From an uncultured Collinsella sp. (GTDB taxonomy: Bacteria; Actinomycetota; Coriobacteriia; Coriobacteriales; Coriobacteriaceae): a DNA stretch of 33,363 nucleotides. Numbering within the stretch: the stretch's first letter is position 1; every line of letters starts with the position of its first letter. The stretch lies in the NCBI GenBank assembly GCA_900543615.1, contig UQSC01000007.1, forward strand, positions 1 through 33,363, written 5' to 3'. A model generated the notes under the pieces. It did no database searches. It was not told where the DNA came from and saw only the letters and a program-made list of their open reading frames with translations. Position numbers and translations under genes: made by a program. Positions 1-7,198 of the stretch are shown here, one piece after another.

Positions 1-354
1 ACGAGCGGGGGCTCCTGTCGTTTCCGTGCCCCTGGATTGGGCCATAGTGTCTGACTTCGCCAAAACATCGGTGTTGCCCGACCAGTCGTTTTGGCACTTA
101 GGTGGCACTTAGGGACGTTCCTTATGTGCCGGCACTTGGGGACACTCCTTGCGCTGATAGTCGTTGGGTTAGTCGTTGGGGACGTTCTTGTTTGACTAGT
201 CATTTAAGAACGTCCCCAATGACTACCTCGTTTTCGTAACCTCTCCGCAACAATTTGCCCTTCGCGCTGCCCGACTTCGCTCGTAACGCCCCCTGCGCTA
301 CACTTAGTCGCACTATGGCGCTGCTGCGCCGTGCCCGAAACAAGGGAGACCCTC
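1..354. repeat. Gene-less leader made of intergenic repeat modules
   Basis: No gene is supported here. The stretch is a mosaic of modules seen again in other gaps. 'CCAAAACATCGGTGTTGCC' near 60 recurs near 13115 and 28751. A 'GGCACTT.GGGACGTTCCTT.TGTGCC' hairpin module at about 93-150 recurs at about 28775-28825. A long inverted repeat lies at 173-222 and is listed separately. A weak promoter for the kinase gene may be TTCGCT, 17 bp, TACACT (TACACT at 299-304), but the -35 match is poor. Confidence 0.6.
173..222. repeat. Inverted repeat of the GGGGACGTTCTT family, copy 1
   Basis: Left arm TCGTTGGGGACGTTCTT (173-189) pairs with AAGAACGTCCCCAATGA (206-222), apart from one G-T position. The loop contains GACTAGTC. 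The same element is present as a perfect 20-bp stem at 7094-7149 and as broken copies around 13157-13240. Function unknown; it could act as a bidirectional terminator or be a small non-autonomous repeat. Confidence 0.85.
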
Positions 355-1179
355 ATGAAGAACACTCAGCTGCTGCTGATCAACGATATGTGCGGCTACG
401 GCAAGGTCGCGCTTTCCGCCATGCTGCCGGTGCTGTCGCATATGGGCTACCGTATCCACAACCTGCCGACGGCGCTGGTGTCCGATACGCTCAACTATCC
501 CAAGTTCTACATCCACGACACCACCGAGTACGTGCGCCAGAGCCTCGCCATCTGGGAGGAGCTCGGCTTTGAGTTCGACGCCATCTCGACCGGCTTTATC
601 GTGACCGAGGAAGAGACGCGCATCATTTCGGACTTCTGCCATCGTCGCGCGCAAAAGGGTACCAAGGTGTTCGTCGACCCCATCATGGGCGACAACGGCA
701 AGCTCTATGCGGGCGTGCCCGAGTCCACGATTGGCCTTATGCGGCATCTGCTGGAGTGCGCAGACTACGCGGTGCCCAACTATACCGAGGCATGCCTGCT
801 CACCGATACGCCTATCGCCGAGCAAATCACGCCCGACGAGGCCCGCGCCCTTGTGGACGCCGTGCGCGAGCTGGGTGCCAAGTCGGTGGTCATTACGAGC
901 GCCGTGGTCAATGGCACGAACGCGGTTATCGGTTACGACCATGTGGCGGGGGAGTACTTTACGATTCCCTTTGAGCTCATTCCGGTTTATTTCCCGGGCA
1001 CGGGCGACACGTTCTCGGCGGTGCTCGTCGGCCGCGTTATGGCCGGTTGGAGCCTTCAGCGCGCGACGAGCGATGCCATGCGCGTGGTAGCGGAGCTTAT
1101 CGAGCGCAATGCCGACCAAGAGGACAAGTCGGCCGGCCTTCCCATCGAGGCCTGCCTGGATGTGATCGACCATGAGTAA
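355..1179 (+). CDS. Pyridoxal/pyridoxamine kinase (PdxY/PdxK-like, ribokinase superfamily)
   Basis: A 274-residue cytoplasmic kinase predicted to phosphorylate the 5'-hydroxyl of pyridoxal or pyridoxamine, salvaging vitamin B6 to the PLP series. Visible family features are an N-terminal 'LLLINDMCGYGKVAL' strand-loop, 'DPIMGDNGKLY' near residues 105-115, the substrate-side 'VPNYTEACLLT' segment, and the C-terminal anion-hole/catalytic motif GTGDTF at 215-220 with the catalytic Asp at 218. Length fits PdxY/PdxK (about 270-290). The ATG at 355 is preferred over an upstream in-frame ATG at 331 because AAGGGAG sits just before it. Its stop overlaps the start of the next small gene, so the two are probably co-transcribed. 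Which vitamer is preferred cannot be read from sequence. Confidence 0.9.
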   Translation: MKNTQLLLINDMCGYGKVALSAMLPVLSHMGYRIHNLPTALVSDTLNYPKFYIHDTTEYVRQSLAIWEELGFEFDAISTGFIVTEEETRIISDFCHRRAQKGTKVFVDPIMGDNGKLYAGVPESTIGLMRHLLECADYAVPNYTEACLLTDTPIAEQITPDEARALVDAVRELGAKSVVITSAVVNGTNAVIGYDHVAGEYFTIPFELIPVYFPGTGDTFSAVLVGRVMAGWSLQRATSDAMRVVAELIERNADQEDKSAGLPIEACLDVIDHE

Positions 1180-1501
1180 TGCTGGCGAGGGCGGCATCAA
1201 GCCTGCGGGCGATAACAAGCCGCTCGGCGCGCCGCGTGGCAAGCGTCCACGTATCCGCGTGAGTTGCGTGGACCAGTTGGGCACATGCCGCTGCCATCAC
1301 GGGCACAAGCCGGGCGACGTTTTTGACTTCGACCGAGATCGCGGCAAGATGTGCGCCATGGCCTGCCATGTGGGCTTTCCCTATATCGATATCTTGCGCT
1401 ATGGCGGAACCGTGCCCGGCAACGAGCCTGGTACGGCAAAGTTCTGCTGCCCCGAGGTCGATACGCTGAACGTCTGGCTTGCCGAGATCGTCGACGAATA
1501 G
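1172..1501 (+). CDS. Small TIGR04076-type conserved protein
   Basis: A 109-residue soluble protein of unknown function. After a basic, low-complexity N-terminus of about 25 residues it shows the pattern I associate with the TIGR04076 family: a strand followed by 'GTCRCHHGHKPGDVF', then 'GKMCAMACHVGFPYIDILRY', a glycine-rich 'GGTVPG', and a terminal 'CCPE' segment. Six cysteines and several histidines could bind metal, but this is inference. The ATG at 1172 overlaps the preceding kinase stop by 8 bases, which supports translational coupling. The stop is followed within 10 bases by a perfect inverted repeat that may end the transcript. No reaction has been established for the family to my knowledge. 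Confidence 0.72.
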   Translation: MSNAGEGGIKPAGDNKPLGAPRGKRPRIRVSCVDQLGTCRCHHGHKPGDVFDFDRDRGKMCAMACHVGFPYIDILRYGGTVPGNEPGTAKFCCPEVDTLNVWLAEIVDE

Positions 1502-1509
1502 TCGAGCGC

Positions 1510-1542
1510 AATGTGACAAAGGGACAGTCCCTTTGTCACATT
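1510..1542. repeat. GACAAAGGGAC inverted repeat, copy 1
   Basis: Perfect 16-bp arms, AATGTGACAAAGGGAC (1510-1525) and its complement (1527-1542), around a single central A. Related copies lie at 3058-3088, 4944-4978 and 11660-11694. This one follows the stop of the TIGR04076-type gene. There is no T-tract, so a classical intrinsic terminator is not clearly indicated. Confidence 0.9.
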
Positions 1543-1582
1543 CGCCGGTGGTGTTCCTTCTATTGTGCTTGTAATCTCAAAT

Positions 1583-1662
1583 CTCTGCATTTCATCCGAT
1601 TTTAGGTTCTAAAAACTCTGCATTTCATCGATAATCAAGCGTATAAAACTTTGCATTTCATT
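1583..1662 (+). repeat. Three direct repeats with 33-bp period upstream of the DUF4143 ATPase
   Basis: CTCTGCATTTCATC occurs at 1583-1596 and 1616-1629, and a two-mismatch version, CTTTGCATTTCATT, at 1649-1662. The spacing is exactly 33 bp each time, about three helical turns, so the same DNA face would be presented. The array ends about 20 bp before the ribosome binding site of the next gene. This looks like an operator array for an oligomeric regulator, possibly the ATPase itself; that role is inference. Confidence 0.75.
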
Positions 1663-1683
1663 TGATGACACTGAGGAGGGCCT

Positions 1684-3045
1684 ATGTTGCGCAGGAAAAT
1701 AGCGGCAGAGCTGGAGCGTTGGCTGAAGTCTTCCGAGCAAAAGGCCTTGTTCATTACGGGTTCTCGCCAGATCGGCAAAAGCTATTCGATTCGCGCATTT
1801 GGCAAAGCCAACCATGCAACCTACATCGAGCTTAACCTCATGGAAAATCGCCAGGCAAAAGATGCTCTTCTCGAGGCGCGGGATGCCGATGATTTCATCA
1901 GCAGGGTGACGCTTCTTTCGGGAAAGTCGATTGCACCAGGCAAAACGCTCGTGTTTATCGATGAGGTCCAAGAGGCCCCCGACATCATGACGATGGCAAA
2001 GTTCCTTGTTGAGGACGGGAGGTGCCGCTGGGCGTTTTCGGGGTCAATGCTCGGGACTCAGTTCAAGGGCGTCAGGTCCTATCCCGTGGGGTATGTCCAC
2101 GAGCTTAGGATGTTCCCGCTCGATTTTGAGGAGTTTTGCTGGGCAACCGGGGTGAGCGAGGGGGCTCTCCAAACGATACGTGACGCGTGTATCAGCGAGA
2201 GGCCCATTCCTGATTACATTCATGACGCGATGATGGCAAACTTCAGGACCTATACCGTTGTCGGCGGAATGCCGGAGGTCGTGCAGCGTTTCCTTGACAC
2301 GCAGGGCGACCTTGCCTCTGTTCGTCAGCTACAGTCCGAGCTCAACGAACAGTACCGACGGGATATTTCCAAGTATGCAAGCGGGCGTGCCCTTCAGGTG
2401 CAGAGCATCTACGATCAGCTCCCCATTATGCTTGAGGGCGAACACAAGCGTTTCGTGCTCAATTCCATTGACCCCAAGGCTCACTACGAGAAGTACCAGC
2501 GAGATTTTGTCTGGCTTGCCGATGCCGGCGTTGCTCTCAAAGCCGATATCGTAACCGAGCCAAAATCGCCCCTGCTCAAGACGGCACGGCCATCGCAGTT
2601 CAAGCTATATCAATCGGATACGGGCATGTTGATGGCGCGCTACCCCGTTGGAGTCGCCCAAGCGGCGTATCTTGATAGCAAGGAGCCCAATCTGGGCGGC
2701 ATTTACGAAAACGTGGTGGCCCAGCAGCTGGCCACCCAAAATCGCCAGCTTTACTACTATCAGACAAAAAAGCGCGGTGAAGTGGACTTTGTGGTCGATG
2801 GACCGGATGGGACGGCTGTTCCGATCGAGGTTAAATCGGGCTCCTATTACCACGCGCACGCTGCGCTCGGTCATGTGCTTGATACGGCTGAATATGGCGT
2901 AAGGCTCGGGATCGTTTTCTCGAGAGGCAACGTTGAGCGCAACGGAGCGGTTCTCTATTTGCCGCTATATGCGACCTGGGCCCTTTCGGATGTTTTGGGC
3001 GACTCCTGCGCCGAGGGGATAAAGCTGGAGGTCAAGCCGGTCTAG
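1684..3045 (+). CDS. AAA-type ATPase with C-terminal DUF4143 domain
   Basis: A 453-residue protein of the AAA_14/DUF4143 type. A Walker A motif of the family's form, GSRQIGKS, lies at about 26-33, Walker B 'TLVFIDEVQEAP' at about 88-99, and a sensor-like 'WAFSGSMLG' near 117-125. The C-terminal half carries 'GEVDFVV' followed by 'PIEVKSG' (about 364-385). That is the E-x-D ... E-x-K arrangement of the PD-(D/E)xK nuclease-like fold found in DUF4143 proteins. The start is the ATG at 1684 with GAGGAGGG just upstream. Codon use looks less GC-biased than in neighbours, and the gene is flanked by repeats, so acquisition by transfer is plausible. The biological role of the family is not settled; many copies occur per genome in anaerobes. 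Nuclease activity is not demonstrated here. Confidence 0.88.
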   Translation: MLRRKIAAELERWLKSSEQKALFITGSRQIGKSYSIRAFGKANHATYIELNLMENRQAKDALLEARDADDFISRVTLLSGKSIAPGKTLVFIDEVQEAPDIMTMAKFLVEDGRCRWAFSGSMLGTQFKGVRSYPVGYVHELRMFPLDFEEFCWATGVSEGALQTIRDACISERPIPDYIHDAMMANFRTYTVVGGMPEVVQRFLDTQGDLASVRQLQSELNEQYRRDISKYASGRALQVQSIYDQLPIMLEGEHKRFVLNSIDPKAHYEKYQRDFVWLADAGVALKADIVTEPKSPLLKTARPSQFKLYQSDTGMLMARYPVGVAQAAYLDSKEPNLGGIYENVVAQQLATQNRQLYYYQTKKRGEVDFVVDGPDGTAVPIEVKSGSYYHAHAALGHVLDTAEYGVRLGIVFSRGNVERNGAVLYLPLYATWALSDVLGDSCAEGIKLEVKPV

Positions 3046-3057
3046 GGCCAGTCCCGG

Positions 3058-3088
3058 ATGTGGCAAAGGGGCAGTCCCTTTGCCACAT
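3058..3088. repeat. GGCAAAGGG inverted repeat, copy 2
   Basis: ATGTGGCAAAGGG (3058-3070) pairs with CCCTTTGCCACAT (3076-3088). It is a variant of the element at 1510-1542, with GG/CC replacing GA/TC in both arms, so base pairing is kept by matching changes. It lies between the convergent ends of the ATPase and phosphatase genes and may separate the two transcripts. Confidence 0.85.
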
Positions 3089-3153
3089 TCATGAGCGTGG
3101 GAGATTATCCACGCTCGTTTCGCGCCGAAGGCGTGGTCCGCGACCTCGCTTGC

Positions 3154-3600
3154 CTACAGCTGCTCGAGCATGGCGGTGCAACCGGCGAGTACATCGCGGT
3201 AGGTGGCGTCGAAATTGCCGGTGTACCAGGGGTCGGCCACGTCGCCGGGGCGATCGGTCCAATCGAGCAGGCGCGAGATCTTGCCATCGGGGTCCTTCCC
3301 AAAAATTCGGTACAGGGCGCGGGCGTTCTCGTCGTCCATATAGACAATGTGGTCCCAGTCGCCATACTCCGCGCGACGCACCTGACGTGCGCGATGTGCG
3401 ACGACGGGAATCCCGACCTCGCGTAGCTTGGCAATGGTGCCGTGGTGTGGCGGGTTGCCGATCTCCTCGGTCGAGGTCGCAGCGGAATCAATGACAAACT
3501 CGCCCGCGCGCCCGGCGCGCCGCACTAGCTCGGTAAACACGGACTCAGCCATCGTCGAGCGACAGATGTTCCCATGGCAGATAAACAGTACACGTTGCAT
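3154..3600 (-). CDS. Low-molecular-weight protein tyrosine phosphatase
   Basis: A 148-residue cytoplasmic phosphatase. The P-loop 'CHGNICRS' at residues 8-15 gives the C-x5-R-S signature, with nucleophile Cys8 and phosphate-binding Arg14. The general acid sits in 'VADPWY' (Asp123). The fifth P-loop position is Ile12. Arginine phosphatases of the YwlE type carry Thr there, so tyrosine phosphatase activity is the better prediction. The start was set at the ATG whose complement ends at 3600, because it has AAAGGA upstream; a longer reading adds 15 unconserved residues. It lies 45 bp after the MFS gene on the same strand and is probably co-transcribed with it. Possible targets include tyrosine kinases of capsule or exopolysaccharide export, but none is in the window. 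Confidence 0.92.
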   Translation of the reverse strand: MQRVLFICHGNICRSTMAESVFTELVRRAGRAGEFVIDSAATSTEEIGNPPHHGTIAKLREVGIPVVAHRARQVRRAEYGDWDHIVYMDDENARALYRIFGKDPDGKISRLLDWTDRPGDVADPWYTGNFDATYRDVLAGCTAMLEQL

Positions 3601-3645
3601 ATGCGGTTTCCTTTCGATCGCCATCATCGAGCTCGAGTATCGCAT

Positions 3646-4887
3646 CTACGCCTGCGCCCTTGCCCGCCTGCGCTCCCAGTGAGCCAATTTAATCGTCACC
3701 AGCGTAAGCACCCAGGCCACAAGCGAGAACGCGGCACCCACTGCGCCTACATATGCAATGCCAACGCTGCTTACCACGGCACCGCCCACTGCGGTGCCAA
3801 ACGAGATGCCGACGTTAAACGCCATGGGCTCAACCGAACTTGCGAGTACCATCGACTTGGGATGGCGGCTGCGTGCCACGTCCATGAAGTGCGTGATGCA
3901 CGACACCGAGAACAAGTACATGAGCAGCGCCAAGCTAAAGACAAAGGCCAGCGCGAGCGGCATGGTGCCGCCCACAGCAAACAGCCCGAGTAACGCCGCA
4001 GCCTGCAGCACGAACGTCACAAGCAGCGCCTTCATGCCAAAGCGCGCATCGATCCATCCGCCCAGGATGTTCGAGATCAGGCAGAACACGCCGTAGGCCA
4101 TGAGCGTGGTACTGGCTTCGACCGTGCCCATGCCCAGCACCTGCTCAAGATAAGGCGTCACGTAGCCATAGAAAACGTAGACCGACCCCACGCCAAACAA
4201 AAAGATGAGCATGCCGGTGACGATGCTCGGCTCGCGTAGCAGACCCGCCTGCTCGCGAAAGGTGGCGGGCTCGTCGGTTTGCCCAGCGCGCGGCATAAAC
4301 ATCACGAGCGCTCCGCAGATCAGAACGGCAAAGGTCAGCGTGCCGTACATGGCCACGTGCCAGTCGAGCGTGTCGGCCACAAACTTGCCGATCGAAGTGA
4401 CAAAGACCATTGCCACGGAAAACGCGCCGTACACCACCGAGATGGCGAGTGAGGTCTGCTGCGGGGACAGCAGCTCGGGGATATACGTCACGCCCACGGC
4501 GAGCAGTGCGCCCGAGACGGAGCCCAAGATGATGCGCGAGGCGAACAGCACTTGAAAGTTGGGTGCCAGCGCCATGACCAGATTGCCGAGCACAAAGACG
4601 ATGCTATAGCACACGAGCAGTTGGTAACGACGGAAGCGCCCCGTGCTGAGCGCGAGCACCGGCGTCGCGATAGCGTAGATCAGTGCGAACACGCTAATAA
4701 GTTGGCCTGCGGTGGCAAGCGATACGCCGAGTTCCGTCGCCAAGTCACTTTCGATGCCGATGACCACGAACTCCGAACAGCCGAGCGAAAAGCCTAACAA
4801 CACGAGCAGCGCCAGGCAGAGCTTGGTGCGCGCGGGGGAGAGCGCGGCGGCGGTTGACTTACTTTTTGGCGTGGTTGCGGCGGTCAA
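3646..4887 (-). CDS. MFS transporter, drug:H+ antiporter-1-like (AraJ/PbuE-type)
   Basis: A 413-residue inner-membrane protein with about 12 predicted membrane segments, starting with 'LCLALLVLLGFSLGCSEFVV'. The 'SEFVVIGI' segment in TM1, 'GRFRRYQLLV' after TM2 and 'SRIILGSVSGALLAVGVTYI' in TM4 are typical of DHA1 exporters such as the AraJ, YdhP and PbuE groups. Substrate cannot be assigned; sugars, purine nucleosides and drugs are all known in these groups. The start is chosen as TTG at 4887 with TTGGAG about 8 bases upstream. The longer open frame runs back through an intergenic repeat and its extra 29 residues are not credible. It probably forms a two-gene unit with the phosphatase downstream. 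A perfect GGGATT-C-AATCCC palindrome lies 31 bp before the start. Confidence 0.88.
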   Translation of the reverse strand: MTAATTPKSKSTAAALSPARTKLCLALLVLLGFSLGCSEFVVIGIESDLATELGVSLATAGQLISVFALIYAIATPVLALSTGRFRRYQLLVCYSIVFVLGNLVMALAPNFQVLFASRIILGSVSGALLAVGVTYIPELLSPQQTSLAISVVYGAFSVAMVFVTSIGKFVADTLDWHVAMYGTLTFAVLICGALVMFMPRAGQTDEPATFREQAGLLREPSIVTGMLIFLFGVGSVYVFYGYVTPYLEQVLGMGTVEASTTLMAYGVFCLISNILGGWIDARFGMKALLVTFVLQAAALLGLFAVGGTMPLALAFVFSLALLMYLFSVSCITHFMDVARSRHPKSMVLASSVEPMAFNVGISFGTAVGGAVVSSVGIAYVGAVGAAFSLVAWVLTLVTIKLAHWERRRARAQA

Positions 4888-4917
4888 GGTTGTCACTCCA
4901 ATGTCGCGTGAATAAGC

Positions 4918-4930
4918 GGGATTCAATCCC
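4918..4930. promoter_or_regulatory. Palindrome before the MFS gene, possible operator
   Basis: GGGATTCAATCCC is a perfect 6-1-6 inverted repeat, 31 bp before the TTG start of the minus-strand transporter gene. On that strand a TTGCAG hexamer overlaps its 5' edge and TATTCA lies after it, but the 15-bp spacing is short for a sigma-70-type promoter. An operator role is inference. Confidence 0.4.
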
Positions 4931-4943
4931 TGCAACTCTAACA

Positions 4944-4978
4944 GAATGTGACAAAGGGACAGTCTCTTTGTCACATTC
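4944..4978. repeat. GACAAAGGGAC inverted repeat, copy 3
   Basis: GAATGTGACAAAGGGAC (4944-4960), central A, then GTCTCTTTGTCACATTC (4962-4978). The arms are 17 bp with one G-T pair. It is the same family as 1510-1542, but here it lies upstream of two divergent genes rather than after a stop codon. Confidence 0.9.
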
Positions 4979-4996
4979 GCGGCGTGGCTGCCGCCT

Positions 4997-5061
4997 AAAC
5001 CGTCACAACATTCGATGAAAATCTCGAAAACGAGGAAAAACGTCGAATGTTGTGACGGTTT
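4997..5061. repeat. Long 19-bp inverted repeat with nested hairpin
   Basis: AAACCGTCACAACATTCGA (4997-5015) is perfectly complementary to TCGAATGTTGTGACGGTTT (5043-5061). The 27-base interior holds a second small hairpin, CTCG-AAAA-CGAG (5023-5034). It lies in the divergent gap between the MFS gene and the acidic membrane protein gene. The sequence is unrelated to the neighbouring GACAAAGGGAC element. A mobile-repeat remnant or a transcript-end structure are both possible. Confidence 0.85.
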
Positions 5062-5147
5062 TCGTGTCCGGCGCGGGTGAGCTTCGGTGCCGTCTGGGGG
5101 TATAAGACTAGCGAGTGTTTATTTGCGAGGCCTAAGGGGCGCCCCGT

Positions 5148-6017
5148 ATGGATATCGATAACTTTGAATGGTGGTATAGCGAGGGCGAGGCTCCGGACGA
5201 GGAGTGGGACGAGCCCGCGTCGCGTGACGTGTCGAGCGACGAGGACGAGACCGGCAACGATGCCGCTGTCGAGCCTGATGCCGCCTCCGATGCCGCCGAG
5301 CCCCTGACCTTTGAGCAGGCTTGGGCCCAAGCCGAGGCCGATGAGGCTAAGGCCGATGCCACGGCCACACTCGGTGAGCCGGCGGACATGTCCATCTCGC
5401 CGGCAAAGATCCCGCAGCCGCGTCACACCATCGACCCCGACAGCACGGCATCCTTCAGCATTCTCGACGTGCCCGCGCAAGGCGCCCAGGCGCCTGCGCC
5501 CACACATCGCCCCGACCTGGCTCGTGAGGAAGACGCGGGCCGCCGTTCTCCGCTCGGCCCCATCCTCATCGCCTTCATGGCCGGCGTTATCGCCTGCTCG
5601 GCAATCGGTAGCGTTTGGAGCCATGTCGAGCAGCAGCGTCAAGACGCCGCCAAGGTCGAGATGTCTGTTGAGCAATCGCTCAGACGCACGCGCTCGGTAC
5701 ATGTGTCGGTCGAGGTCAAGGACGGCGCGATGTGGGACACCGCGCGTGGCGACAGCCAAATGCTCATCCACATCGTGGGGCGTACGCTCAAAGGGCAGAC
5801 GATTGACGAGTATCAATACGTCAATTCCGCTGGTGACGGCATCGAGCTCAAGCCCGGCGACTACGAGCTCACCGTCGACGAACCGCCCGTCGCCACCGAC
5901 GGCACGCGCTTCCGCGCCTCAAAGCGCATGGTTCCCGTGAGCTTTAACTCGCAGGCGCCCGATACGGTCGATAGCACTCCGCAGGGCGGGTTTGACCTTT
6001 ACGCTATTGCTCAATAA
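5148..6017 (+). CDS. Acidic single-pass membrane protein of unknown function
   Basis: I do not recognise a family for this 289-residue protein. Residues 1-130 are strongly acidic and low in complexity (Asp, Glu and Ala runs, a WW pair at 8-9). After 'GRRSP' comes one predicted membrane helix at about 136-157. The remaining 130 residues are polar, mostly beta-like, with no cysteine. The positive charges before the helix suggest an N-terminus inside and the C-terminal domain outside. The ATG at 5148 has AAGGGGC about 10 bases upstream. The Ser/Asp/Ala-rich N-terminus followed by a folded C-terminal domain could suit a membrane-tethered envelope or signalling factor, but no function can be assigned. 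Confidence 0.8.
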   Translation: MDIDNFEWWYSEGEAPDEEWDEPASRDVSSDEDETGNDAAVEPDAASDAAEPLTFEQAWAQAEADEAKADATATLGEPADMSISPAKIPQPRHTIDPDSTASFSILDVPAQGAQAPAPTHRPDLAREEDAGRRSPLGPILIAFMAGVIACSAIGSVWSHVEQQRQDAAKVEMSVEQSLRRTRSVHVSVEVKDGAMWDTARGDSQMLIHIVGRTLKGQTIDEYQYVNSAGDGIELKPGDYELTVDEPPVATDGTRFRASKRMVPVSFNSQAPDTVDSTPQGGFDLYAIAQ

Positions 6018-6053
6018 CTGCGCCTGTCGCTCAACCCCGCCGCCAAGAGTGGG

Positions 6054-6076
6054 ACAATAGCCCTCGACACTATTGT
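6054..6076. promoter_or_regulatory. ACAATAG/CTATTGT inverted repeat before the epimerase gene
   Basis: ACAATAG (6054-6060) and CTATTGT (6070-6076) are perfect 7-bp arms with a 9-base spacer, about 20 bp before the epimerase start. The left arm contains a GACAAT hexamer that could serve as a -10 box. An operator or a short attenuating hairpin are both possible. Confidence 0.35.
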
Positions 6077-6096
6077 TTACTTTTGGAGGAAGCAGC

Positions 6097-6990
6097 ATGT
6101 CTACCGTCACTACCATCAAGCGCGGCAGCCTCACCGCGGCCATCGATTCCATGGGCGCTCAGCTCACGAGCCTTGCCCTCAACGGCAACGAGTATCTGTG
6201 GCAGGGCGACCCCGCCTTTTGGGGCAAGCATGCGCCCATCCTGTTCCCCATTGTGGGCTCGCTGCGCAACAACACGGCGACGTCTGCGGCTGGCACCTGC
6301 GAGATGCCGCGCCACGGCCTCGCGCGCATCGTCGAGCACAAGCTGGTCGAGGTTTCGGAGGACGGCTCCTCGGTAACGTACGAGATCACCGACACGCCCG
6401 AGTCGCTCAAGGCCTTTCCGTTCCACTTTAAGCTCAACATGACCTATGCCCTGACTGGTGACGCCACACTTACCCAGACCTTTGCCGTCACCAATACCGG
6501 CGACGTGGACCTGCCGTTCTCGGTGGGCGGCCACCCCGCATTTAACGTACCTGCTCCCGGTGCCGAGGACGAGGCATTCGAGGATTACGAGCTGGCATTT
6601 ACCGAGGCTTGGACCAACGAGGCCCCCATCATCACGCCCGATGGCCTCATGACGTTCGAGGGTAGCTACAAGGCTCCCGATAACTCGGACGTGCTGCCCA
6701 TCACGCACCGCAGCTTCGATAACGACGCCATCATGTTCACCGATACCCCGGGCTCCACGCTCACGCTGCGCGGCCGCAAGTCGGGCCACGGCGTCAAGAT
6801 TGACTTTGAGGGCTTTAAGTACATCGGCGTGTGGTCTGCCGCCAACGACGCCCCGTTTGTGGCGCTCGAGCCCTGGACCGGTCATACCACCACGGACACC
6901 GAGGACGACGTCTTTGAGCACAAGGTCAACACCATTACCTTGGCTCCCGGCGAGACGGACAAGCGCAGCTTTAGCGTTACCTTGCTCTAG
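6097..6990 (+). CDS. Aldose 1-epimerase family protein (LacX-type)
   Basis: A 297-residue soluble enzyme predicted to interconvert the alpha and beta anomers of an aldose such as galactose or glucose, or of a phosphorylated sugar. 'WGKHAPILFPIVGSLRNN' at about 42-59 and 'SVGGHPAFNVP' with His146 are diagnostic of the LacX-like branch of the galactose mutarotase fold. 'ALEPWTGHTT' near the C-terminus carries the expected catalytic-side residues. The ATG at 6097 follows a strong TGGAGGA site at 6084-6090; an upstream in-frame ATG at 6073 lacks one. No sugar transport or catabolic gene is adjacent, so it appears monocistronic. A good intrinsic terminator follows at 7046-7086. The specific sugar is not determinable. 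Confidence 0.9.
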   Translation: MSTVTTIKRGSLTAAIDSMGAQLTSLALNGNEYLWQGDPAFWGKHAPILFPIVGSLRNNTATSAAGTCEMPRHGLARIVEHKLVEVSEDGSSVTYEITDTPESLKAFPFHFKLNMTYALTGDATLTQTFAVTNTGDVDLPFSVGGHPAFNVPAPGAEDEAFEDYELAFTEAWTNEAPIITPDGLMTFEGSYKAPDNSDVLPITHRSFDNDAIMFTDTPGSTLTLRGRKSGHGVKIDFEGFKYIGVWSAANDAPFVALEPWTGHTTTDTEDDVFEHKVNTITLAPGETDKRSFSVTLL

Positions 6991-7009
6991 AGGTTCCGCC
7001 GCTCGGTCG

Positions 7010-7093
7010 ATGCTGCGCGCCGTCCAGAGCGATAGTTTGTCATTCAAAAGACAAGGCATGACCAGAAGGTTTATGCCTTGCCTTTTTCATGCC
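7010..7093 (+). repeat. Terminator-containing intergenic repeat, copy 1
   Basis: About 85 bp, nearly identical to 12991-13078: both read TCGAYGCTGCGCGCC, then a CAGAGCGA segment, then TTTGTCATTCAAAAG, then the terminator hairpin, ending in CATGCC. A diverged relative lies at 28628-28716. The conserved part extends well beyond the hairpin, so this is a repeat family that carries a terminator rather than two independent terminators. Confidence 0.85.
7046..7086 (+). terminator. Intrinsic terminator after the epimerase gene
   Basis: CAAGGCAT (7052-7059) pairs with ATGCCTTG (7073-7080), extended outward by AAAAG/CTTTT after one mismatch. The 3' arm runs into five T residues. Because the 5' side is A-rich it could also work on the other strand. 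Confidence 0.85.
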
Positions 7094-7149
7094 TAGTCGT
7101 TGGGGACGTTCTTGTTTGACTAGTCGTTTAAGAACGTCCCCAACGACTA
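7094..7149. repeat. Inverted repeat of the GGGGACGTTCTT family, copy 2
   Basis: TAGTCGTTGGGGACGTTCTT (7094-7113) is perfectly complementary to 7130-7149, with a 16-base loop that contains GACTAGTC. It abuts the terminator repeat directly. Copy 1 is at 173-222 and decayed copies are at about 13157-13240. Confidence 0.9.
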
Positions 7150-7198
7150 TCAATCGTTTTCAGTTCGTAAACTTGTATATATGCATTTATATATGCAT

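Noticed and set aside
1510..1542. Reading the GACAAAGGGAC repeats as a CRISPR array or as simple intrinsic terminators
   Set aside because: The copies are kilobases apart with genes between them, and no T-tract follows any of them.
4888..4974. Longer start for the MFS gene, giving an N-terminus beginning MTKRLSLCHI
   Set aside because: The extra 29 residues are translated from the GACAAAGGGAC repeat and the promoter region; a TTG start at 4887 with a good ribosome binding site fits better.
6070..7059. Long minus-strand open frame opposite the epimerase gene, and a similar one opposite prfA (12481-13044), both starting MPCLLNDKLSLW
   Set aside because: Their shared N-terminus comes from the repeated terminator module; the rest is the antisense of well-supported genes and has no family similarity.
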